In this document: piece after piece, positions 1-5,544 of the stretch
Numbering within the stretch: the first letter of the stretch is position 1
Layout of the letters: each line of letters starts with the position of its first letter
Source of the DNA: Acidimicrobiaceae bacterium
GTDB taxonomy: Bacteria > Actinomycetota > Acidimicrobiia > Acidimicrobiales > MedAcidi-G1
Direction of reading: 5' to 3'
Assembly (NCBI GenBank): GCA_002727895.1
Contig: PBUO01000043.1
Location: 17,324 to 22,867, forward strand
DNA: 5,544 nt
The notes under the pieces: model-generated
Seen by the model: the letters and a program-made list of their open reading frames with translations, nothing else
Told to the model about the DNA's origin: nothing
The model's database searches: none
Position numbers and translations under genes: made by a program

Positions 1-1131
1 AAGGCCAAGGCCCTGAAGGCCGCCGGCGAGCCGGTCATCGGCTTCGGCGCCGGCGAGCCCGACTTCGCCACCCCGCCATACATCGTCGAGGCCGCTGTGG
101 CCGCCTGCCAGGACCCGGCCACCCACAAATACACCCCGGCCGGCGGCATGCCGGACTTCAAGGAGGCGCTGGCAGAGAAGACCGAGCGGGACTCCGGTTG
201 GCGGCCCGACCCGGCCCGGATCCTCGTCACCAACGGCGGCAAGCACGCCGTGTACAACACCTGCGCCGCGGTCCTGAACCCCGGCGACGAGGTCCTGCTG
301 CCCGCCCCCTACTGGACCACCTACCCGGAGTCGATCGCCCTGGCCGGCGGCACGGCCGTGCCGCTGCCCACCGACACCGCCTCGGGCTTCCGGGTCACCG
401 TCGACCAGTTGGAGGCGGCCCGCACCGAGCGCACCAAGGCGCTGTTCTTCGTGTCGCCGTCCAACCCGACGGGCGCCGTCTACCCAGCCGAGGAGATCGA
501 GGCCATCGGTCGGTGGGCCGTCGAGCACGGCATCTGGGTCTTCGCCGACGAGATCTACGAGCACCTCACCTACGACGACCACGCCCACCACTCCATGCGG
601 GCCCTGGTGCCCGAGGTCGACGACCACTTCGTGGCCATCAACGGCGTGGCCAAGACCTACGCCATGACGGGATGGCGGGTCGGGTGGATGATCGGCCCTT
701 CCGACCTCGTCAAGGCGGCCGGCAACCTGCAGTCCCACGGGACCAGCAACGTGGCCAACGTGTCGCAGCGGGCGGCCATGGCCGCGGTGTCCGGCGACCT
801 GACGGCCGTCGAGGAGATGCGGGCCTCGTTCGACCGGCGTCGGCGCACCATGACCGGGATGCTGCGAGCCATCGACGGCGTCGACCTGCTCACCCCACAG
901 GGCGCCTTCTACGCCTTCCCCGACCTCACCGCCTTCCTGGGCCGAGAGGTAGCCGGGCAGGTGCCCACGACCACTTCGGAACTCGCCGGAATCATCCTCG
1001 ACGAGGCCAAGGTGGCCATCGTGCCCGGCGAGGCCTTCGGCGCCCCTGGCTACGCCCGCCTTTCGTTCGCCCTGAGTGACGACGACCTGGCCGAGGGCCT
1101 GACCCGGCTGGGCGAGCTACTGGCCGGCTGA
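1..1131 (+). CDS. aspC: Class I PLP-dependent aminotransferase, aspartate aminotransferase-like (N-terminus cut off by window edge)
   Basis: This cytoplasmic enzyme transfers an amino group between an amino acid (probably aspartate, possibly glutamate/prephenate) and a 2-oxo acid, using pyridoxal phosphate. The frame is open from base 1 and ends at TGA 1129-1131. It shows 376 residues, and the family is about 400, so roughly 20-30 N-terminal residues are missing. Numbering from base 1, it has the early FGAGEPDF motif (15-22), SPSNPTG with Asn155, [10 protein letters not shown] with Asp183 (pyridine nitrogen) and Tyr186, the Schiff-base lysine Lys218 in [16 protein letters not shown] with Arg226 (phosphate), and Arg353 in YARLSFAL (substrate carboxylate). 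The Ala before the lysine replaces the more usual Ser. The S9 peptidase follows after 9 bases, so the two may be co-transcribed, though they share no obvious pathway. The fold and family are secure. The exact substrate is not: aspartate versus prephenate or another amino acid cannot be decided from sequence alone. Confidence 0.93.
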   Translation, partial: KAKALKAAGEPVIGFGAGEPDFATPPYIVEAAVAACQDPATHKYTPAGGMPDFKEALAEKTERDSGWRPDPARILVTNGGKHAVYNTCAAVLNPGDEVLLPAPYWTTYPESIALAGGTAVPLPTDTASGFRVTVDQLEAARTERTKALFFVSPSNPTGAVYPAEEIEAIGRWAVEHGIWVFADEIYEHLTYDDHAHHSMRALVPEVDDHFVAINGVAKTYAMTGWRVGWMIGPSDLVKAAGNLQSHGTSNVANVSQRAAMAAVSGDLTAVEEMRASFDRRRRTMTGMLRAIDGVDLLTPQGAFYAFPDLTAFLGREVAGQVPTTTSELAGIILDEAKVAIVPGEAFGAPGYARLSFALSDDDLAEGLTRLGELLAG

Positions 1132-1140
1132 CCGACTCAG

Positions 1141-3165
1141 GTGACGACCCCATCCGTGACCGATCTCCCATACGGGAGTTGGCCCTCTCCGGTCACGGCG
1201 CGGGCCCTGGTGGCCGGCGCCGTCGGCCTGGGAGAGGTGGTGGTCGACGGCGACGACGTCTGGTGGGCCGAGTCCCGGCCCGACGAGGGCGGTCGTACCG
1301 TCGTGGTGCGTCGGACCCCCGATGGCATGGTCGCCGATGCCGTCCCGTCTGACGCCGACGTCCGGACCGGCGTCCACGAGTACGGAGGGGGCGCCTGGTG
1401 GGTGGCCGACGGCGTGCTAGTCCACGCCCGACGGTCCGATGAGCGCCTCGTCCGGCGCGACCCCGACGGTGCTCCGGACGCTCCGGGCACGCTCCTGACC
1501 CCAGAGCCGACGCTGCCGCGTGGGCTGCGGTACGCCGACGGACGGGCCACTCCGGACGGCCGATGGTCCGTCTGCGTCCGCGAGGACCACGGCGACGGCC
1601 GCGGCGAGCCGACCAACGAGCTGGTGGTTGTGGCCATGGACGGGTCCCAGGAGGTCCGCGTCCTGGTGTCCGGCCCGGACTTCGTGGCGTCGCCCCGGAT
1701 CTCGCCCGACGGCCGACGCCTGGTGTGGATCCAGTGGGACCACCCCGACCTGCCCTGGGACGACACGCAACTGTGGGTGGGCGACCTCTCGTCCGAGGGG
1801 ACGTTGTCGGGTTCCCGGCGCCTCGACGCCTTCCAGCAACAGGGCCGGGGGGAGTCGTTCTTCCAGCCCGAGTGGCTCGACGACTCGACGCTGCTGGTCG
1901 TCACCGACCGTGACGACTGGTGGCACCTGCACCGGGTCGACGTGGGGACGGGCGGCTTCACCCAGCTCACCTCCGGCCACTTCGAGGTGGCCGCCCCCCA
2001 GTGGGTGTTCGGGCTTTCCCGCTACGCCATGGTCGGCGAAGACGTCTGGTTCGCCCGTCGGGAGGACGGGGTCGACCACCTCGGCGTGCTGCGTCCCGAT
2101 GGAACGGTTGACGGCGTCGAGGCGCTGGGGGTCGAGCAGTTGGGAGGCGGGTCGTCCGCTCGGGCCACATCGATCGGGTCACTGGCCCCGTGGCGCGACG
2201 GGATCGTGGCCGTGGCCGCCTCGTGGACGAGCGAGCCGACGCTGCTGGCCGTCGGTGCGGTCGGATCCGCGGGGCTGCGGGCACCCCGGGACTTGGCCGT
2301 CGACGTGGGGGTGGGAACCGACTGGCTGCCCGTGCCCGACGCGATCGAGTTCGCCACTGGCCCCGACGCCGCGGGCCCCGAGACTGCCCATGCCCTCGTG
2401 TACCCGCCGACCAGCCCCGACCACCGGGGCCGGGACGGCGACCGGCCGCCGCTGATGGTGCTCGTCCACGGTGGCCCCACCGGGTCGGTCCGCACCCAAC
2501 TCCAGCTGGCCGTGGCCTACTGGACCAGCCGGGGCTTCGCGGTGGCCGACGTCGACTACCGGGGCTCCACCGGCTATGGCCGTCCCTACCGCCACCGCAT
2601 CCGCGATGGCTGGGGCGTCCTGGACGTCGAAGACTGCGTGGCCGTGGCCCGTCACCTCGCAGCCGAGGGACGGGTGGACGGCGACCGGTTGGCCATCCGG
2701 GGTGGGAGTGCCGGCGGATTCACCGTGCTGGCCGCCCTGGCCTTCCACGACGCCTTCACTGCCGGGGCCAGTCGCTACGGGATCGCCGACCTGGCCGCCC
2801 TAGCGGCCGAGACCCACAAGTTCGAGGCTCGCTACCTGGATCGCCTGGTCGGGGAGTGGCCGGCCGACGAGGCCACCTACCGCGAGCGGTCGCCCATCCA
2901 CCACGTGGACCATCTGTCCACGCCGCTGCTGCTGCTCCAGGGCCTCGAGGATCGTGTGGTGCCCCCGTCCCAGGCCCACGCCATGGCCGAGGCCCTGAGG
3001 ATCCGGGGCGTGCCCCACGCTCTGGTGGAGTTCCCCGACGAGGGCCACGGGTTCCGGAAGGCCGACAACGTGGTCAGGGCGCTGGAGGCAGAACTGGCTT
3101 TCTTCGCCCGGTGCTTCGGGTTCGACCCGGCCGACGACCTGCCGGCGCTCCACGTCGAGGGTTGA
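1141..3165 (+). CDS. S9 family serine peptidase (prolyl oligopeptidase / acylaminoacyl-peptidase type)
   Basis: This is a predicted cytoplasmic peptidase of 674 residues, the usual size for bacterial S9 dipeptidyl/acylaminoacyl peptidases, which cleave short peptides. The N-terminal part (about residues 1-400) looks like the beta-propeller that gates access, with TolB/DPP-like blade motifs such as TPDGRWSV and ISPDGRRLVW (from residue 187) followed by LPWDDTQLW. The C-terminal alpha/beta hydrolase (about 420-660) has the oxyanion region VHGGPTG (His443-Gly444-Gly445), DYRGSTGYG (472-480), the nucleophile Ser523 in RGGSAGG, Asp604 in GLEDRVVPP and His636 in DEGHGF, so the catalytic triad is complete. 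No signal peptide or membrane segment is seen. The start is GTG at 1141, 9 bases after the aminotransferase stop. No clear Shine-Dalgarno precedes it, and GTG 1156 is an alternative. It ends at TGA 3163-3165. Substrate specificity (aminopeptidase, oligopeptidase or acyl-peptidase) cannot be read from the sequence. Confidence 0.93.
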   Translation: MTTPSVTDLPYGSWPSPVTARALVAGAVGLGEVVVDGDDVWWAESRPDEGGRTVVVRRTPDGMVADAVPSDADVRTGVHEYGGGAWWVADGVLVHARRSDERLVRRDPDGAPDAPGTLLTPEPTLPRGLRYADGRATPDGRWSVCVREDHGDGRGEPTNELVVVAMDGSQEVRVLVSGPDFVASPRISPDGRRLVWIQWDHPDLPWDDTQLWVGDLSSEGTLSGSRRLDAFQQQGRGESFFQPEWLDDSTLLVVTDRDDWWHLHRVDVGTGGFTQLTSGHFEVAAPQWVFGLSRYAMVGEDVWFARREDGVDHLGVLRPDGTVDGVEALGVEQLGGGSSARATSIGSLAPWRDGIVAVAASWTSEPTLLAVGAVGSAGLRAPRDLAVDVGVGTDWLPVPDAIEFATGPDAAGPETAHALVYPPTSPDHRGRDGDRPPLMVLVHGGPTGSVRTQLQLAVAYWTSRGFAVADVDYRGSTGYGRPYRHRIRDGWGVLDVEDCVAVARHLAAEGRVDGDRLAIRGGSAGGFTVLAALAFHDAFTAGASRYGIADLAALAAETHKFEARYLDRLVGEWPADEATYRERSPIHHVDHLSTPLLLLQGLEDRVVPPSQAHAMAEALRIRGVPHALVEFPDEGHGFRKADNVVRALEAELAFFARCFGFDPADDLPALHVEG

Positions 3166-3353
3166 GCCGTGGAGGCCTGAACGCCGAAGGCTGATCCGTG
3201 GGTCTGGTGTCAACTTGGACGACATGGCGGTGGGGCGGGCCGGCGACGGGCCCCCGGCCATCATGGTCCTGGCCACCGACGTGCCCGCTCCCGCGAGGGG
3301 ATCGTCTCCGTCCGCGCCCTCCACCTGCGCTGACCGGGCTTTCCCCCGACGGG
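3166..3353. other. Upstream half of the intergenic region; no gene recognised
   Basis: I see no convincing gene or RNA here. Open frames run through it (for example from 3198 and from 3215), but their translations are low-complexity Pro/Arg/Ala/Ser-rich text with no family resemblance and no ribosome binding site. One GC-rich inverted repeat is present (GGCCGG 3238-3243 with CCGGCC 3254-3259), but it has no T run and is not a convincing terminator for the peptidase gene. Confidence 0.5.
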
Positions 3354-3384
3354 TTGCGTCTTCTGCGACGCCGCCGTCTACAAT
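3354..3384 (+). promoter_or_regulatory. Probable sigma-70-type promoter for the leuA leader
   Basis: TACAAT at 3379-3384 is a near-consensus -10 box and stands out in this GC-rich background. A plausible -35 is TTGCGT at 3354-3359 with a 19-base spacer, which is longer than ideal. Transcription would start about 3390-3393, at or within a few bases of the leader peptide start codon, so the transcript would lack a 5' untranslated region. An inverted repeat (GCGTC 3356-3360 with GACGC 3367-3371) lies between the two boxes, and a palindrome CACCGGTG (3385-3392) covers the start region. Either could be an operator or chance. The assignment rests on the -10 box and on its position just before the leader peptide. 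Confidence 0.65.
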
Positions 3385-3392
3385 CACCGGTG

Positions 3393-3428
3393 ATGCGACC
3401 CGTCCTCGACCTCCTGCTGCTGACCTAG
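3393..3428 (+). CDS. Leucine-rich leader peptide of leuA (MRPVLDLLLLT)
   Basis: This 11-codon frame runs from ATG 3393 to TAG 3426-3428 and encodes MRPVLDLLLLT. Five of eleven residues are leucine, including four in a row at positions 7-10 (CTC CTG CTG CTG). It lies 164 bases upstream of leuA, the first committed gene of leucine synthesis, on the same strand. It is followed at once by two strong hairpins, which is the layout of a ribosome-mediated attenuator. The leucine codons are the common GC-rich ones, so stalling would report charged leucyl-tRNA supply rather than codon rarity. No Shine-Dalgarno is possible if transcription starts near 3390-3393, so the peptide is probably read from a leaderless mRNA. 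GTG 3390, one codon upstream and in frame, is an alternative start. The peptide itself probably has no function beyond being translated. Confidence 0.85.
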   Translation: MRPVLDLLLLT

Positions 3429-3456
3429 GGCGAACGCCCCACATACGCGTTCGCCC
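3428..3456 (+). promoter_or_regulatory. Leader hairpin 1 of the leuA attenuator, adjoining the leader stop codon
   Basis: This is a perfect 10-bp stem: GGGCGAACGC (3428-3437) pairs with GCGTTCGCCC (3447-3456) around a 9-base loop (3438-3446). Its first base is the last base of the leader stop codon, so a ribosome stalled on the leucine codons or paused at the stop would cover the 5' arm and prevent folding. Part of the freed 3' arm (GTTC 3449-3452) can then pair with GAAC 3457-3460, the start of the next hairpin. This makes it a candidate pause/protector stem in an attenuation switch. A conserved pseudoknotted leader called the LEU element has been described upstream of leuA in Actinobacteria. 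I cannot tell whether this is that element. Confidence 0.75.
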
Positions 3457-3497
3457 GAACCTCCTGCGCCCACCGGGCCAGGAGGTTCTCCGCTTTT
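3457..3497 (+). terminator. Leader hairpin 2, candidate attenuator terminator before leuA
   Basis: GAACCTCCTG (3457-3466) pairs perfectly with CAGGAGGTTC (3479-3488). The stem continues inward as GCCC (3468-3471) with GGGC (3475-3478), leaving one bulged C and a 3-base loop, so 14 bp in total. A short T run (TTTT, 3494-3497) follows 5 bases after the stem. This is weaker and later than in a textbook intrinsic terminator, so termination could be partial, or the stem could act by another route. The 3' arm carries AGGAGGT, a perfect Shine-Dalgarno-like sequence with no start codon at a usable distance. ACCTCCTGC in the 5' arm is repeated in the leader codons (3409-3417), giving two competing partners for the 3' arm. 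Confidence 0.6.
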
Positions 3498-3592
3498 CGG
3501 GGTCGGGTCCCGGAGGCGGGGACGGACCGCATCGAACCGAACAGACCAACCAGAGGGGCCGCGACAGGCGGCCCGGGAAACGAGCACCAGCC
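3498..3592 (+). promoter_or_regulatory. Structured 5' untranslated segment between the attenuator and leuA
   Basis: Two further foldable segments precede the leuA start. In 3501-3528, GGTC and GTCCC pair with GGGAC and GACC around a 7-base loop with a small internal mismatch. At 3556-3574, a perfect 7-bp stem GGGCCGC/GCGGCCC closes a 5-base loop and ends 18 bases before the leuA ATG. The ribosome binding site of leuA is weak: only GGGAAACGAG (3575-3584) resembles one. Translation of leuA may therefore depend on upstream structure, but that is inference. Confidence 0.4.
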
Positions 3593-5167
3593 ATGAGCCA
3601 GAGCACGAGCTCCGAACGGGTGATCATCTTCGACACCACCCTGCGCGACGGCGAGCAGTCGCCGGGCATCTCCCTGGACGTGGGGGAGAAGCTGGAGATC
3701 GCCGAACAGCTGGCCCGCCTCGGCGTCGACTACATCGAGGCCGGCTTCCCCATCGCCAGTCAGGGTGACTTCGAGGCGGTGCACGCCATCGCCTCGGCGG
3801 TCGAGGGTCCGACCATCTGCGGCCTGTCCCGAACCGCCCACAAGGACATCGACCGCTGCTGGGAGGCCATCGAGCCGGCGGCCAAGCGGCGCATCCACAC
3901 CTTCATCGCGACCAGCCCCACCCACATGGAGCACAAGCTCAAGATGAGCCCCGAGCAGGTGCTGGCCGAGGCCGCCTCGGCGGTGGGTCGGGCCCGGGAG
4001 TACACCGACGACGTCGAGTTCAGCCCCGAGGACGCCTCGCGGTCCGACTTCGACTTCATGTGCGACGTGCTCCAGGCCGCGGTGGACTCCGGGGCTGGGA
4101 CCCTCAACATCCCCGACACGGTCGGCTTCGCCACCCCGTCGGAATGGTCGGACCGGATCCGCTCGATCCGGGAGCGGGTGTCAGGCGACTACGTCATCTC
4201 CACCCACTGCCACAACGACCTCGGCCTGGCCGTGGCCAACTCGCTGGCCGCCGTGGAGGCCGGGGCCCGGCAGGTGGAGTGCACCATCAACGGCATCGGG
4301 GAGCGGGCCGGCAACGCGGCCATGGAGGAGATTGTCATGGCGCTCCGCACCCGCCCCGACTCGTACCCGGACGTCGACGTGGACATCTGTACCGAGGAGC
4401 TGGCCAAGTCCAGCCGGATCGTCAGCCGGCTCACCGGCTACCCGGTGCAGTACAACAAGGCCGTGGTGGGCCGGAACGCCTTCGCCCACGAGTCGGGCAT
4501 CCACCAGCATGGGGTGCTCAACGAGCGAACCACCTACGAGATCATGGATCCCACCGCGGTGGGTGCCGGCGAGAGCCAGCTGGTGCTGGGCAAGCACTCG
4601 GGGCGGGCGGCGTTCCGCGATGCCCTGCAGAAGTTGGGTCACGACATCCAGGGCGACGCTCTCAACGCGGCGTTCACCCGGTTCAAGGAGTTGGCCGACC
4701 GAAAGGTCCAGCTCAGCGATGCCGATCTGGAGGCGCTCGTCATCGAGGAGGTGGGCGGCAGCGTCGACCACGCCTACGAGTTCGTGAGTCTCGACGTGCG
4801 GGGCGGCAGTGCCAGCACCCCGTCGGCCGACCTGGTCTTGCGTGTCGATGGCGACGAGGTATCGGTGTCGTGCGAGGGCGACGGCATGGTCGACGCCTCG
4901 TGCACGGCCATCAAGCAGGCCACCGGCGCCGAGGGTCGGATGACCGACTACAACGTGACGTCGGTGACCGGCGGGGTGGACGCCCTTGCCGACGTGGCAT
5001 TGACCTTCGAGAGCTCGGACGGGGTGGTCGTGTCGGGCCGTGGGCTGTCCACCGACGTAGTCGAGGCCTCGGCACGAGCGTTCATCGGGGCGCTCAACAA
5101 GATCGCCCGGATCCAGGCCTCTGGCGAGGACCCGAACGCCGTGGACCGTCCTGGCCACCTGGGCTGA
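3593..5167 (+). CDS. leuA: 2-isopropylmalate synthase (short, E. coli-like LeuA)
   Basis: LeuA condenses acetyl-CoA with 3-methyl-2-oxobutanoate to give 2-isopropylmalate, the first committed step of leucine synthesis, in the cytoplasm. The protein has 524 residues, typical of the E. coli-type family and shorter than the form I associate with Mycobacterium and Corynebacterium. The HMGL-like TIM barrel (about 10-275) carries [13 protein letters not shown], with Asp14 (metal) and Arg18-Asp19 (catalytic), HCHND with His205 and His207 (metal), and NGIGERAGN with Asn241 (metal). HESGIHQHG (299-307) and LGKHSGR lie in the linker region. The C-terminal LeuA dimer domain (about 395-515) is present, so leucine feedback inhibition is expected. 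ATG 3593 is the only credible start, because the open frame upstream has no other sensible start codon and reads as non-coding text. Citramalate or homocitrate synthase are related alternatives, but the linker motifs, the leucine-rich leader upstream and the regulatory domain all favour LeuA. Confidence 0.97.
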   Translation: MSQSTSSERVIIFDTTLRDGEQSPGISLDVGEKLEIAEQLARLGVDYIEAGFPIASQGDFEAVHAIASAVEGPTICGLSRTAHKDIDRCWEAIEPAAKRRIHTFIATSPTHMEHKLKMSPEQVLAEAASAVGRAREYTDDVEFSPEDASRSDFDFMCDVLQAAVDSGAGTLNIPDTVGFATPSEWSDRIRSIRERVSGDYVISTHCHNDLGLAVANSLAAVEAGARQVECTINGIGERAGNAAMEEIVMALRTRPDSYPDVDVDICTEELAKSSRIVSRLTGYPVQYNKAVVGRNAFAHESGIHQHGVLNERTTYEIMDPTAVGAGESQLVLGKHSGRAAFRDALQKLGHDIQGDALNAAFTRFKELADRKVQLSDADLEALVIEEVGGSVDHAYEFVSLDVRGGSASTPSADLVLRVDGDEVSVSCEGDGMVDASCTAIKQATGAEGRMTDYNVTSVTGGVDALADVALTFESSDGVVVSGRGLSTDVVEASARAFIGALNKIARIQASGEDPNAVDRPGHLG

Positions 5168-5169
5168 GC

Positions 5170-5178
5170 AGGGGAGGG
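5170..5178 (+). promoter_or_regulatory. Ribosome binding site of the thioesterase gene
   Basis: AGGGGAGGG lies 8 bases before ATG 5187 and just after the leuA stop. It fixes the start of the following gene and favours ATG 5187 over the adjoining GTG 5184. Confidence 0.75.
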
Positions 5179-5186
5179 ATCGAGTG

Positions 5187-5544
5187 ATGGTGGAGGTCCC
5201 CGAAGCCGAGTTCCCGCTCCGGTCCTTCCTGGACTTCTCAATCGATTCCGGCGAGGGAGGTCCGGGAACGGCCGTGGTCGCCCTCGCCGTAGACGACCGG
5301 CACCTGAACCCGAACGGCGTGGTCCACGGCGGCGTGGTCTTCACCATGGTCGACACGGCCATGGGGCGGGCCACCCTGTCGGTTCTCGACGAGGGGTGCC
5401 TCTGCGCCTCGATCGAGGTGTCGGTGCGCTACCTCCGCCCCGTCGTCGAGGGCCGGCTGGTGGCCACGGCGACGGTACTGCGGGCGGGACGACGGATCGT
5501 CCACCTCGAGGGCGCGGTCCACGTCGACGGCGACGACCGTCCGG
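5187..5544 (+). CDS. PaaI-type hotdog-fold thioesterase (C-terminus cut off by window edge)
   Basis: This is a predicted acyl-CoA thioesterase of the PaaI/YbgC-like hotdog superfamily. The frame starts at ATG 5187 behind a good ribosome binding site and stays open to the window end, giving 119 residues. Family members are about 130-145, so only a short tail is missing. The signature is HLNPNGVVHGGVVFTMVDTA (residues 39-58), with the His47-Gly48-Gly49 turn and Asp56 in the position of the catalytic aspartate of E. coli PaaI. The downstream strands (ASIEVSVRYLRPVVEGRLVATATVLRAG) also match the fold. It begins 19 bases after the leuA stop with no visible terminator or promoter between, so it is probably co-transcribed with leuA and shares its leader control. 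The substrate is unknown. An acyl-CoA produced or used in branched-chain metabolism is possible but unsupported by anything beyond position. Confidence 0.88.
   Translation, partial: MVEVPEAEFPLRSFLDFSIDSGEGGPGTAVVALAVDDRHLNPNGVVHGGVVFTMVDTAMGRATLSVLDEGCLCASIEVSVRYLRPVVEGRLVATATVLRAGRRIVHLEGAVHVDGDDRP

Noticed and set aside
1137..2748. Several overlapping minus-strand and out-of-frame plus-strand open frames inside the peptidase gene
   Set aside because: The S9 peptidase frame accounts for the whole stretch with intact motifs. The others are compositional shadows rich in Arg, Pro, Ser and Gly.
3238..3259. GC-rich inverted repeat as terminator of the peptidase gene
   Set aside because: The stem is only 6 bp with a 10-base loop and no T run follows it. 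Such repeats are common at this base composition.
3198..3428. A 76-codon open frame ending at the leader stop codon
   Set aside because: Only the last 11 codons make sense, as a leader peptide. The rest lies upstream of the promoter and reads as low-complexity Pro/Arg text without a ribosome binding site.
3215..3592. In-frame N-terminal extension of leuA by about 126 residues
   Set aside because: The extension runs through the promoter, leader peptide and hairpins, has no resemblance to the LeuA family, and would make the protein far longer than its E. coli-type relatives. ATG 3593 places the DTTLRDGEQ motif at the usual distance from the N-terminus.
4181..5374. Long minus-strand open frame opposite leuA and the thioesterase
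   Set aside because: It is a product of GC-rich codon bias on the other strand. It overlaps two well-supported genes, spans the gap between them, and its translation resembles no family.

Overview
The window is GC-rich throughout, with strong G/C preference at third codon positions and all recognisable genes on the + strand. This fits a high-GC actinomycete-type bacterium. The aminotransferase and S9 peptidase both look actinobacterial. The 2-isopropylmalate synthase, however, is the short, E. coli-like form rather than the longer form I associate with Mycobacterium, Corynebacterium and Streptomyces. That would suit a deep-branching Actinobacteriota lineage such as Acidimicrobiia, but this placement is a guess from family resemblance.

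Layout: (1) 1-1131, a class I PLP-dependent aminotransferase whose N-terminus lies off the left edge. (2) 1141-3165, a cytoplasmic S9 (prolyl oligopeptidase/acylaminoacyl peptidase type) serine peptidase with an intact catalytic triad, nine bases after the aminotransferase. (3) 3166-3592, a 427-base intergenic stretch whose right part is a leucine-responsive leader. It has a TACAAT promoter, an 11-residue leader peptide with five leucines (MRPVLDLLLLT), a perfect 10-bp hairpin starting at the leader stop codon, and a second GC-rich hairpin followed by a short T run. (4) 3593-5167, leuA, 2-isopropylmalate synthase, complete with its C-terminal regulatory domain. (5) 5187 to the right edge, a PaaI-type hotdog-fold thioesterase that begins 19 bases after leuA behind a good ribosome binding site.

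The main point of interest is the leuA leader. A leucine-rich peptide followed by mutually exclusive RNA structures implies that leuA, and probably the thioesterase behind it, is controlled by how fast ribosomes read leucine codons, in addition to the leucine feedback expected through the LeuA C-terminal domain. The promoter is so close to the leader start codon that the transcript is probably leaderless, and the sequence ACCTCCTGC occurs both in the leader codons and in the second hairpin. No mobile elements, tRNAs, rRNAs, CRISPR arrays or novel defence-type systems are visible.
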